A DNA stretch of 6,774 bases from Spirochaetales bacterium (GTDB taxonomy: Bacteria; Spirochaetota; Spirochaetia; DSM-27196; PWMO01): the NCBI GenBank assembly GCA_007130025.1, contig SLTF01000425.1, forward strand, positions 1-6,774, read 5' to 3'. Under the pieces are notes generated by a model. The model had not been told where the DNA came from. It saw only the letters and a program-made list of their open reading frames with translations, and made no database searches. Within the stretch, counting starts at the first letter, position 1, and each line of letters starts with the position of its first letter. Below, one piece after another: positions 1-5,628 of this stretch. Both the position numbers and the translations under genes were made by a program.

Positions 1-1
1 C

Positions 2-118
2 ATCATAGCCATGGTCGCCACCTATTTTCTCTACCACCGGTTGGTGGTCTTCCTCCAATCCCGCATCGATATGGAAAAATACTTCGATCCGATCTTTGGA
101 AAGAAGCGCCCGCACTGA
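2..118 (+). CDS. C-terminal end of a probable membrane protein (5' end outside window)
   Basis: An open frame enters from the left edge and stops at TGA 116-118, giving 38 residues. It starts IIAMVATYFLYHRLVVFL, a hydrophobic stretch that could be the last part of a membrane segment. The rest is a basic tail that includes DMEKYFDPIFGKKRPH. The hydrophobic-then-basic pattern and the codon use look like a real protein end rather than chance reading. It runs towards the 553-residue gene on the other strand, and only 29 bases separate the two stop codons. I see no convincing terminator hairpin in that gap. The family cannot be recognised from so short a piece. Confidence 0.55.
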   Translation: MIAMVATYFLYHRLVVFLQSRIDMEKYFDPIFGKKRPH

Positions 119-147
119 GTGGGTAGCGTTACGAAAAGCGGTGGGAT

Positions 148-1809
148 TCAGTAGCCGTCGGACATTGCGCGGTTCTGGTCTTTCTTGTAGAGCTCGCTGT
201 AGACGTAGCCGCGGTTTTTGAGTTTGTCCTTGATGTCCTGGGGAAAGGGAAGGTAGCGCCAGAAGATGTCGCGGACTTCGCGGACCAGTTTCTGTGTGCC
301 CTCGCTCTCTTTGGTGATCCAGAGCACGTAGTCCTGGATGAAGGCGTCCTTCACGTCCCCTTTCTGTTTGGTGTCGCTGAACCACTGATAGTACCAGCCG
401 GTGAGGCCTTCCTCCATCCAGTAGTGTTGTGCCTTTTCCTTCGCCACCTGCCAGCGCAGGTCTCCAAGCGCGGCCACAATGCAGGTGTTCATCTCCTTGG
501 GAAACATGGGGATGGCAAGGCGGCCCCGGCTCGACGCGCGGTTGAATCGTTCGAAGGGCTCCCAGCAGATACCGGTCTCTCCGTAGCAGGGGATGATGAT
601 GACGTTGGGGACGATGCGGTTTGTCTGCATTTTGAACGTACGCAGAAAGACGCCGGGGTCGAGGTATTCGCACTGGGCGAGCACCTTGATGATGTTCTCG
701 CGGGTACAGACGTCGTGGAGCCCGCCGCGAAAGTACTGTTTCATCAGCACCGGGAAGTGGTTGCCCTGACGCCCGATGCACATCTTCGCCATCTGACGAA
801 CGGTGTTCATCTCGGCGACTACCGTTTTGCCGTCAATTGCGGATCCGCCGGTCTCCGACTCCTTGCGGCGCAGATCGTCGAGCTGGTCTTGAATGTTGTT
901 CAGTTCAGCGCACTCGCGCATCATTTCTTTGTTGAGGGTCATGAGGCGCCGGGTCACGTTGCCAACCTCGGTCAGCGCGCTCTTCTGTGCGTCCGAGTAG
1001 GGGCCCCAGAGTCCTCCGTACTGTTCCTGCGGATAGTGTTCGCTGAGTTGTTTGGCGTACTGACCGAGAAGAGCCTCCTGGTCCTGGAGCTCGGTCTGCT
1101 TGTTGCGGATCAGGGAGACCTGGGCTTCGTAGCGTCCGCGCGTCTTTTCCAGCAGGGCGTTGAGCTTCTGGTTGCTGTTCTGCTGTGAGAGCTTGGTTTC
1201 GTCCACGGCCGATGGGTTGACGCGTCCGCGAGCGACCAGGGTGATCCATTCGTCCACGTAGTGGATGGGCTCGTCGGTGTTGTTGTCAAAGATCGTGCGC
1301 GACAGCATGGACCGCTGCTCGGCAGAGAGCAGGGTCGGCAGGAGTACGGCGAAGCGGACCGCGAGGGTCTTGGGTGTCGGCCCCGCGCCAACCACCTTGG
1401 GTGCCATGTGGGAGAGCAACTCCCAATACGCCGGGATGAGGCGGGCACGGAAGGTTGAGCGATCCGCGGGATCCTGGGCATTCAAAAACGATCCGAGAAC
1501 GGAATGCACCCGCTGGGAGATATCTCCCTCGCCGGTCAGTGCCTGCTTGTAGTAGTTTTTGTCGGCGAAGAACGGCTTTGGCGCTTCTTCAAGCTTCTCG
1601 GGGATGGCGAACGTGCGCACGGTAAGGTCAGGCGCAGACGTTGCCGAGTCGAGCTCGTCATCGTCACCCTTCCCACCGAACAGGTCGGAAAAATCGGGGA
1701 TATCGGATTCAGTGTCGTCAGACGCGGAAACGCCGATAAGATCGGCCACTTCGGGGTCAATCTCTCCAGCAAACATCGCCCCGCGTCCCTGTTTGGAATC
1801 GTCACTCAT
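148..1809 (-). CDS. Uncharacterised acidic, coiled-coil protein of 553 residues
   Basis: I do not recognise this protein. Residues 1-60 are acidic and probably disordered (DDTESDIPDFSDLF, GGKGDDDELD). Residues 80-200 look helical and globular. About 205-260 and 275-320 are Gln/Glu/Leu/Lys-rich with heptad-like spacing, as in coiled coils, interrupted by an aromatic insert near 259-271 (YPQEQYGGLWGPY). Residues 345-553 form a second globular part rich in aromatics, including a VIIIPCYGETGICWEPF strand-like stretch (403-419), GRLAIPMFP (429-437) and an IFWRYLPFP motif (515-523). No signal peptide or membrane helix is visible, so it is probably cytoplasmic. The ATG at 1809 lacks a clear Shine-Dalgarno sequence; the bases before it form GGGGTAACCC. 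Met12 is an alternative start but has no better ribosome site. The gene lies 76 bases downstream of tRNA-Ala on the same strand and may be read from that promoter. The conserved-looking C-terminal half argues for a real gene. Confidence 0.85.
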   Translation of the reverse strand: MSDDSKQGRGAMFAGEIDPEVADLIGVSASDDTESDIPDFSDLFGGKGDDDELDSATSAPDLTVRTFAIPEKLEEAPKPFFADKNYYKQALTGEGDISQRVHSVLGSFLNAQDPADRSTFRARLIPAYWELLSHMAPKVVGAGPTPKTLAVRFAVLLPTLLSAEQRSMLSRTIFDNNTDEPIHYVDEWITLVARGRVNPSAVDETKLSQQNSNQKLNALLEKTRGRYEAQVSLIRNKQTELQDQEALLGQYAKQLSEHYPQEQYGGLWGPYSDAQKSALTEVGNVTRRLMTLNKEMMRECAELNNIQDQLDDLRRKESETGGSAIDGKTVVAEMNTVRQMAKMCIGRQGNHFPVLMKQYFRGGLHDVCTRENIIKVLAQCEYLDPGVFLRTFKMQTNRIVPNVIIIPCYGETGICWEPFERFNRASSRGRLAIPMFPKEMNTCIVAALGDLRWQVAKEKAQHYWMEEGLTGWYYQWFSDTKQKGDVKDAFIQDYVLWITKESEGTQKLVREVRDIFWRYLPFPQDIKDKLKNRGYVYSELYKKDQNRAMSDGY

Positions 1810-1885
1810 GGGTTACCCCGGAAGGGATGGTAAACCGGACACGCAACTCATCTCGTATTGTGTTGAAACGAAGCCGGTTCACGTC

Positions 1886-1959
1886 TGGAGGTGGCGGGAG
1901 TCGAACCCGCTACCTCTTGAATGCCATTCAAGCGCTCTAGCCAACTGAGCTACACCCCC
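1886..1959 (-). tRNA. tRNA-Ala, anticodon GGC
   Basis: Read on the - strand, the 74 bases fold as a full cloverleaf. The acceptor stem is GGGGGTG with CACCTCC, the D stem GCTC/GAGC with an AGTTGGCTA loop, the anticodon stem CTTGA/TCAAG with loop ATGGCAT, a 5-base variable loop AGGTA, and the T arm GCGGG-TTCGACT-CCCGC. The discriminator base is A. The anticodon is GGC (bases 1925-1923), which reads GCC/GCU alanine codons. The third acceptor pair is G3:U70, the classic alanine identity element, which independently confirms the call. The 3' CCA is not encoded (the next bases are GAC), so it must be added after transcription. Confidence 0.97.
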
Positions 1960-1975
1960 ACGTGGAACAGCGACC

Positions 1976-2004
1976 ATCCTATGCAGATGCGCCGTCCGTG
2001 TCAA
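1976..2004 (-). promoter_or_regulatory. Promoter of tRNA-Ala
   Basis: On the - strand a perfect -35 TTGACA (2004-1999) is followed after exactly 17 bases by TAGGAT (1981-1976). The mature tRNA begins 16 bases after the -10, leaving a short 5' leader of about ten bases for RNase P to remove. It sits 21 bases beyond the stop codon of the LarA-like gene, with no obvious terminator between, so read-through from that operon is also possible. Confidence 0.8.
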
Positions 2005-2025
2005 CACCGTGGAATCGGTTTGCGA

Positions 2026-3255
2026 CTACAACCACATCAGGTCGGGGTGATCTTCGACCCACGCCGAAAGGGCCGGCGAGACGGAGACCGTACCGACGTC
2101 CAGGGTATTGCGAATCTGTACGATGCGCGCTTGTTCCCAATCCGTTATGCCGGCGGTGAGCAGCGCGGCCCGTAGAGCGTCTTGGGTTGTAGCCATGACC
2201 GGCGGGATTCGTCCGCTCTCGGGGTTTCCCGATGCGATGGCGTTCGCGTAGGTCGCCTCGGTGTCCATTGCCTCCATCAGAGCGGAGGTGGTGAAGTCGG
2301 CAAGACCCACTCCAATCGCGTTTCCGCCGCCGTGTGCGGAGAGCCCGGCGACGACAATCCGCCGGATGATGGGCCCTGTGTAGCCCGGCAGGATACCCGC
2401 CGTGGTGCGCCCCGTCACGTTGGGGTCCATCCCCGCGCCGCTGATCTCCTTGCCGATCTCGTCAATCAGCAGCACGTCGATTTCGTCAAACAACAGTCTG
2501 GGCATGTTGGAGTAGGCGATCTGGAGTAGTTCCGCCTCTCGAGAGAGAATATCCGTGCGGGCAATAACCTCTACCTGCGCCGTTTCGTCGTACGCGTTCT
2601 CAACAATGGCGAGACCACAGAGAATTGGGGCGGATTTCAGAATCAAGGTGGCTACCTCAGGGATAACTTGGGCGAACCGAGCGAATCCTTCCTGGTGAAT
2701 GCGCGAACAGCCCTCGTGATTTGCGAAACCAATCACGAGCATCTTACACAGACCGCTCTCGACCTCTCCGGCGAAATCGGTATGTGGTTTGATCCGGTTT
2801 ACCGGAATGATCGCGTCACACTCCATTGCAATCCGGTCGAAGAAGACCGGCAGTCCGCGGTTGGTCTTGGCAATCTGTACCACTTCGGTGGAGGAGTAGA
2901 CGGGAGCGCCTACAGCTTCGGCTGTGATGCCAAGGGCGCGGAGCACGGTTTCCTGTCCCGATGCGGTCCCTGAACCGTGGCTTCCCATGGCGGGGACGAC
3001 GATGGGTTCTAACCCGTGGTCACGACACGCGTCCACTGCCGCCCGGACGATGATTGCAAGATTGCGGATTCCGCGGCTGCCCACGCCAAGCGCAACCCGG
3101 TTTCCGGGCGGTTGGGGGTGGTCGGCGAAGAACGCGCAGAACTCCGCCACGGTTTTGGCGTAGGGATTGTCCAAAAGGGGGCGATCGAAGCGTTGAGAAA
3201 CCTGGCGCAAAACAGGGAGGGGACGTGTGCTGACCGACTCGGGCAGGATAGGCAC
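2026..3255 (-). CDS. LarA-like (DUF2088) nickel-pincer-type 2-hydroxyacid racemase/epimerase homologue
   Basis: This 409-residue protein resembles the lactate racemase (LarA) superfamily. LarA enzymes use a nickel pincer nucleotide (NPN) to move hydride at C2 of 2-hydroxyacids, inverting the stereocentre. Seen here: GSRGIRN (R61/R64, where LarA has its substrate Arg), PAMGSHGSG (H93), NRIKPHTDF (H158), ESGLCKMLVIG (K171), SRIHQEG (H187) and IGKEISGAGMDPNVTGR (K269). The spacings R61-H93 (32), H93-H158 (65) and K171-H187 (16) nearly match R75-H108 (33), H108-H174 (66) and K184-H200 (16) of LarA. I infer that K171 is the pincer-anchoring Lys and H187 the Ni ligand. Its start is GTG, chosen because GAGGAG (3267-3262) lies six bases before it. 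That site overlaps the TGA of the upstream dehydrogenase, so the two are probably translationally coupled. The motifs differ from true LarA, so the substrate is not predicted. No larBCE cofactor genes are in the window; they would have to be elsewhere. Confidence 0.83.
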   Translation of the reverse strand: MPILPESVSTRPLPVLRQVSQRFDRPLLDNPYAKTVAEFCAFFADHPQPPGNRVALGVGSRGIRNLAIIVRAAVDACRDHGLEPIVVPAMGSHGSGTASGQETVLRALGITAEAVGAPVYSSTEVVQIAKTNRGLPVFFDRIAMECDAIIPVNRIKPHTDFAGEVESGLCKMLVIGFANHEGCSRIHQEGFARFAQVIPEVATLILKSAPILCGLAIVENAYDETAQVEVIARTDILSREAELLQIAYSNMPRLLFDEIDVLLIDEIGKEISGAGMDPNVTGRTTAGILPGYTGPIIRRIVVAGLSAHGGGNAIGVGLADFTTSALMEAMDTEATYANAIASGNPESGRIPPVMATTQDALRAALLTAGITDWEQARIVQIRNTLDVGTVSVSPALSAWVEDHPDLMWL

Positions 3256-3261
3256 AGCGAA

Positions 3262-3267
3262 CTCCTC
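3262..3267 (-). promoter_or_regulatory. Shine-Dalgarno GAGGAG that fixes a GTG start
   Basis: GAGGAG on the - strand lies six bases before the GTG at 3255-3253 and shares bases with the TGA stop (3268-3266) of the dehydrogenase, reading TGAGGAG. This sets the GTG as the start of the LarA-like gene and suggests termination-reinitiation coupling. Confidence 0.85.
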
Positions 3268-4297
3268 AGTGCGAAGAGGATGCGATGACGTCTCGACAGC
3301 CTTCCGCGGTTATTCGGTTTCCCGGGGTATCGCCACAGAGACCGGCGACGAGATTGGTGATCACATCATCGCCAAGCGACTTCATGGCGTCAACGGTATA
3401 CGACGCGACATGTGGAGTGAACAGGACGCGATCCAGCCCGAGGAGGGGACTACCGGTCGGTGGTTCTTGTTCAAACACGTCGGTTGCGTATCCGCCGAGG
3501 TGTCCTGATTGCAGCGCATCAAATACGGCCGTTTCATCGACCACCCTTCCTCGTGCGGTATTGATGACCAGCGCTCCGGCTGGAAGGTGCGAGAGAGCAA
3601 CGTGATCAATGAGGCGTGTTGTAGAGTCGGTCAGCGGTACGTTGACCGAGAGCAGATCGCAGTTGGCCAGCATCTCGCCGAGGTTATCGTGCCACGTGAC
3701 GAAGGGAAGGGTGCTTCGCTGTTGCTGGTCGAGAAAGGGATCGAATCCAAGCACCTGGGCATCGAAAGCGCGAACGCGCTCCGCGATCGCCATCCCGATG
3801 CGTCCAAGCCCGATGATACCGATACGCTTTTTGCTCAGACCGGTGCCGAGAAAGCGCTTCCATTCTCCAGAGACGACGCTATTGTGGGCACGATGAATCA
3901 TTCGCGAGAGACACAGCATCATGCCCACCGCAAGCTCCGCTACCGGAATGTGATTCGACCCCGGAGCGTTGGCAACCATGATTCCCAGCTCGTCGGCGGC
4001 CTGGATATCGATGTTGTCGGTCCCGACGCCGTGTTTCACGACAATCTTGAGGCGTTTCGCCTGTTCGAGAATGGCGCGGTTCACGGGCGCGACCGAAACA
4101 ACCCATCCGTCCACATCCTTGACCATGTCTGCGAGGCGATCAAGATCGAGAGGGCCTTCTTCCCGGTACTCGCAGAGGTCAATACCGTAATCAGAGAGCA
4201 ACGAGAGGTGGTTTGGGTCGTTCCGGCCGAAAGATCGAGCGGTGATGAGAACCCGCAACCCTCGCAACGCGCCGGAAGCCAATTCGATACGGTTCAT
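3266..4297 (-). CDS. D-2-hydroxyacid dehydrogenase (NAD-dependent, phosphoglycerate dehydrogenase-like)
   Basis: The 343-residue cytoplasmic enzyme should interconvert a D-2-hydroxyacid and its 2-oxo acid using NAD. The substrate-domain signature KHGVGTDNID is at 88-97. The nucleotide fold has GLGRIG (G163, G165, G168), followed by D186 at the end of the second strand, which favours NAD over NADP. The catalytic triad is R249 (NTARGRVVDE), E278 (DVFEQEP) and H296 (TPHVAS). It lacks the C-terminal ACT domain of long SerA forms, and its catabolic neighbours argue against serine synthesis. An in-frame TAG lies four codons above the ATG, so this is the earliest start. There is no Shine-Dalgarno sequence, and the predicted transcription start is the A of the ATG. 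It is first in an operon with the LarA-like gene 10 bases downstream. Exact substrate unknown; hydroxypyruvate, glyoxylate or a sugar-acid derivative are all possible. Confidence 0.92.
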   Translation of the reverse strand: MNRIELASGALRGLRVLITARSFGRNDPNHLSLLSDYGIDLCEYREEGPLDLDRLADMVKDVDGWVVSVAPVNRAILEQAKRLKIVVKHGVGTDNIDIQAADELGIMVANAPGSNHIPVAELAVGMMLCLSRMIHRAHNSVVSGEWKRFLGTGLSKKRIGIIGLGRIGMAIAERVRAFDAQVLGFDPFLDQQQRSTLPFVTWHDNLGEMLANCDLLSVNVPLTDSTTRLIDHVALSHLPAGALVINTARGRVVDETAVFDALQSGHLGGYATDVFEQEPPTGSPLLGLDRVLFTPHVASYTVDAMKSLGDDVITNLVAGLCGDTPGNRITAEGCRDVIASSSH

Positions 4298-4311
4298 GTA
4301 GTAATACTACA
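4297..4311. promoter_or_regulatory. Perfect 15-bp palindromic operator, copy 1 (O1)
   Basis: TGTAGTA-A-TACTACA is a perfect inverted repeat with 7-bp arms and a single central base. Its core TAGT-AAT-ACTA fits the TNGT-N3-ACNA pattern known for FadR-type GntR regulators. It covers the -10 of the - strand operon and reaches into the A of the ATG. Three related copies occur near the divergent and downstream genes. No regulator gene is in the window, so the identity of the binder is inference. Confidence 0.8.
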
Positions 4312-4332
4312 CGAGCGTGGAGGTTTGGTCAA
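4304..4332 (-). promoter_or_regulatory. Promoter of the dehydrogenase/racemase operon
   Basis: On the - strand, -35 TTGACC (4332-4327) and -10 TAGTAT (4309-4304) are separated by exactly 17 bases. Each matches the sigma-70 consensus at five of six positions for -35 and four of six for -10. Counting the usual seven positions from the -10 puts +1 at base 4297, the A of the start codon. The -10 lies wholly inside the palindrome at 4297-4311, so a bound protein would block RNA polymerase. Confidence 0.75.
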
Positions 4333-4392
4333 GCAAAATCATGTGAAATGAGGGGTGGATGGGAGATCATTCCGGTTTTTTAGAGATATCGA

Positions 4393-4422
4393 TTGACAGC
4401 TCGACGTAACGGGTAGTAAAGT
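4393..4422 (+). promoter_or_regulatory. Promoter of the DapA-family gene
   Basis: A perfect -35 TTGACA (4393-4398) is followed after 18 bases by TAAAGT (4417-4422), four of six matches to the -10. The predicted start is near 4429, leaving an mRNA leader of about 60 bases before the ATG at 4489. The -10 overlaps the degenerate operator at 4412-4426, mirroring the other two promoters. The -10 assignment is less certain than the -35. Confidence 0.6.
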
Positions 4423-4426
4423 AACA
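4412..4426. promoter_or_regulatory. Degenerate operator copy (O2)
   Basis: GGTAGTAAAGTAACA matches the perfect operator TGTAGTAATACTACA at 10 of 15 positions. The left half GTAGTAA is intact and the right half is poor. It overlaps the presumed -10 of the DapA-family gene, and its centre is 115 bp (about 11 helical turns) from O1. By itself it would be weak evidence; position and company make it a plausible low-affinity site. Confidence 0.4.
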
Positions 4427-4437
4427 ACAAATTGATA

Positions 4438-4467
4438 CTGAGCGCGCCCCGGTTCTGCTGAGCGCGC
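4438..4467 (+). repeat. Direct repeat CTGAGCGCGC, 20-bp period, in the aldolase leader
   Basis: CTGAGCGCGC occurs at 4438-4447 and again at 4458-4467, exactly 20 bp apart, between the predicted transcription start (about 4429) and the ribosome site AAGGAG (4474-4479). GCGCGC is self-complementary, so the two copies can also pair in RNA as a 6-bp stem with a 14-base loop. It could be a leader hairpin or a second protein site; function unknown. Confidence 0.5.
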
Positions 4468-4488
4468 GACCCCAAGGAGAGTTGAATC

Positions 4489-5409
4489 ATGATTACCGGA
4501 TCGCTGGTACCAAACATTACGTGCTTTCGCGCGAATGGCGAGGTGGATGTCGAGCAGACGAAGCGTCATATGCGCTGGATGTTTTTGAAAGGGGTTGACG
4601 GGCTGTTTCTGACTGGTTCGTACGGATCGGGTCCGTTGATGTCGCTGGAAGAGCGGGTGGCGGTGTTCGAGGGTGCGCGCCAGGTCGCCGACGAGTTCAG
4701 CGGAAAAGTGCTGATCCCGCATGTGGGTTGCATTGACACCGCGTCGACGGTTGCGCTCGCGAAAGAGGCGGAGAGGATTGGTGTTGACGCGATTGGTGCG
4801 GTGCCTCCTTTCTATTACCAGTACGAAGAGAAGTTGATCATCGAATACTACCGAGCCATTGTTGATGCGGTGAACATACCGGTATTTGCGTACAACAATC
4901 CGAGCACCTCGAGGTTCACGTTTAACTTTGGGACGGTTCGCGCGCTGCAGGAAATCGGGCTGGCCGGCCTGAAGGATAGCCCTCTGAGTCTTGGCTTCAT
5001 CACGCGCGTCTATTATGACTCCAAGCTGCACGGCAAGAACTTTCAGATCATCATGGGTACCTCGACCGGATGGTTGCCGCTCTACGATATGGGAATTCGC
5101 GCGGCAATCGCCGGAATGAACAACTGGGCCCCTGAGATCATGACGGAACTGATGCGCGCAACCTTTGCTGGAGAGCGTGATCGAGCCGAGAAGGCCTACC
5201 TCCTTATGCTTGACTTGAGCGCGAAGATGCACTTCACCGATAGTACCATTGCTTCGCTGATGGGACTTCGTGTCCGCGGGTTTGATGCAGGATCGGTGCG
5301 CGCACCAATGCAGCTGCCCCCATCGGACGATCCAAAGTACGCGCAGATTGAAAACTGGCTGAAAGACGGCTTTGCTCTTCTTGATCTTCCATACACCAGC
5401 TTCGAGTAG
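4489..5409 (+). CDS. DapA-superfamily Schiff-base lyase/aldolase, substrate unknown
   Basis: The 306-residue protein has the length and order of a class I aldolase TIM barrel of the dihydrodipicolinate synthase/N-acetylneuraminate lyase superfamily. K162 in GLKDS is the Schiff-base lysine, Y135 in FAYNNP the catalytic tyrosine, and LTGSYGSGPLMSLEER (41-56) the pocket loop after strand 2. Known DapA has GTTGE in that loop and an Arg after YNxPS that binds a carboxylate. Here the loop is GSYGS, with Tyr in place of the second Thr and Ser for Glu, and T140 stands where the Arg would be. Lysine biosynthesis is therefore unlikely; cleavage of a 2-oxo acid to pyruvate (or the reverse), or dehydration of a sugar acid, fits better. 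AAGGAG lies nine bases before the ATG. It is divergent from the dehydrogenase/racemase operon across a 191-bp shared control region and probably belongs to the same pathway. Confidence 0.88.
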   Translation: MITGSLVPNITCFRANGEVDVEQTKRHMRWMFLKGVDGLFLTGSYGSGPLMSLEERVAVFEGARQVADEFSGKVLIPHVGCIDTASTVALAKEAERIGVDAIGAVPPFYYQYEEKLIIEYYRAIVDAVNIPVFAYNNPSTSRFTFNFGTVRALQEIGLAGLKDSPLSLGFITRVYYDSKLHGKNFQIIMGTSTGWLPLYDMGIRAAIAGMNNWAPEIMTELMRATFAGERDRAEKAYLLMLDLSAKMHFTDSTIASLMGLRVRGFDAGSVRAPMQLPPSDDPKYAQIENWLKDGFALLDLPYTSFE

Positions 5410-5417
5410 AGTTCTCT

Positions 5418-5443
5418 GCGGGCGCGGAACGCGCCCGCGTTCC
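5418..5443 (+). terminator. GC-rich hairpin after the DapA-family gene, no U-tract
   Basis: Nine bases after the TAG stop, GCGGGCGCG (5418-5426) pairs perfectly with CGCGCCCGC (5430-5438) around a GAA loop. A second, mutually exclusive stem pairs GGAACGCG (5426-5433) with CGCGTTCC (5436-5443). There is no T-run after either, so this may be a 3'-end stabiliser or attenuator rather than a full intrinsic terminator. It separates the aldolase message from the TRAP genes, which have their own promoter. Confidence 0.55.
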
Positions 5444-5455
5444 TGCCAACATAGT

Positions 5456-5470
5456 TGTAAGAATACTACA
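5456..5470. promoter_or_regulatory. Upstream operator copy (O3)
   Basis: TGTAAGAATACTACA matches the perfect operator at 13 of 15 positions; the right half ATACTACA is intact. It has no convincing promoter of its own and lies 125 bp (about 12 helical turns) upstream of O4, as expected of an auxiliary site. It stands in an AT-rich stretch that runs to about 5600 and contains no supported gene. Confidence 0.65.
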
Positions 5471-5559
5471 TATTTGCACCAAATTTAATCGATGGACGGC
5501 GTTTTTGGTTATATTGCTGATTTATGCAACCAATTTCTCGGAATCTTCGGATATTTTGC

Positions 5560-5588
5560 TTTACAGATCAGGAATGTGATTGTAGAAT
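5560..5588 (+). promoter_or_regulatory. Promoter of the TRAP transporter genes
   Basis: -35 TTTACA (5560-5565) and -10 TAGAAT (5583-5588) are separated by exactly 17 bases, and each matches consensus at five of six positions. Predicted +1 is about 5595, giving a 34-base leader that carries AGGAG (5618-5622). The -10 begins two bases into the operator at 5581-5595, the same register as in the dehydrogenase promoter. Confidence 0.78.
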
Positions 5589-5595
5589 TACTACA
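5581..5595. promoter_or_regulatory. Operator copy over the TRAP -10 (O4)
   Basis: TGTAG-AATTA-CTACA is a palindrome with perfect 5-bp arms and matches O1 in all ten arm positions. The central bases shift slightly (AATTA instead of TAATA). It covers the -10 and +1 of the TRAP promoter, a position typical of a repressor. The shared arms tie TRAP uptake to the dehydrogenase/racemase operon. Confidence 0.75.
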
Positions 5596-5628
5596 AAACA
5601 CAGCATCTGCTGTAGAAAGGAGAAGAAT

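Noticed and set aside
119..147. Possible bidirectional terminator between the convergent genes
   Set aside because: No stem of useful length with flanking T-runs can be formed in the 29-base gap.
424..1188. 254-codon open frame on the + strand inside the coiled-coil gene
   Set aside because: It is Leu/Val/His-rich shadow translation with no ribosome site, opposite a longer frame with clear domain structure.
1548..1562. TGTAGTAGTTTTTGT, resembling the operator
   Set aside because: Only the left half matches, it is inside codons for a KNYYK stretch, and no promoter is near.
3266..4297. Assignment as serine-pathway SerA
   Set aside because: No ACT or intervening regulatory domain, and the gene is coupled to a racemase homologue and co-regulated with a transporter.
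3509..4351. 280-codon open frame antisense to the dehydrogenase gene
   Set aside because: The opposite strand has all catalytic motifs of the D-2-hydroxyacid dehydrogenase family; this frame has none and runs through the promoter.
4339..5232. 297-codon open frame antisense to the DapA-family gene
   Set aside because: It has an Arg/His-rich composition without recognisable motifs, no ribosome site, and lies opposite a well-supported enzyme. Long antisense frames are expected with this codon use.
4489..5409. Assignment as lysine-pathway dihydrodipicolinate synthase (dapA)
   Set aside because: The GTTGE-type loop and the carboxylate-binding Arg are missing, and the neighbours are catabolic.
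5524..5628. N-terminal extension of the TRAP binding protein from ATG 5524
   Set aside because: It begins upstream of the predicted transcription start (about 5595), lacks a ribosome site, and would bury the signal peptide 35 residues inside.
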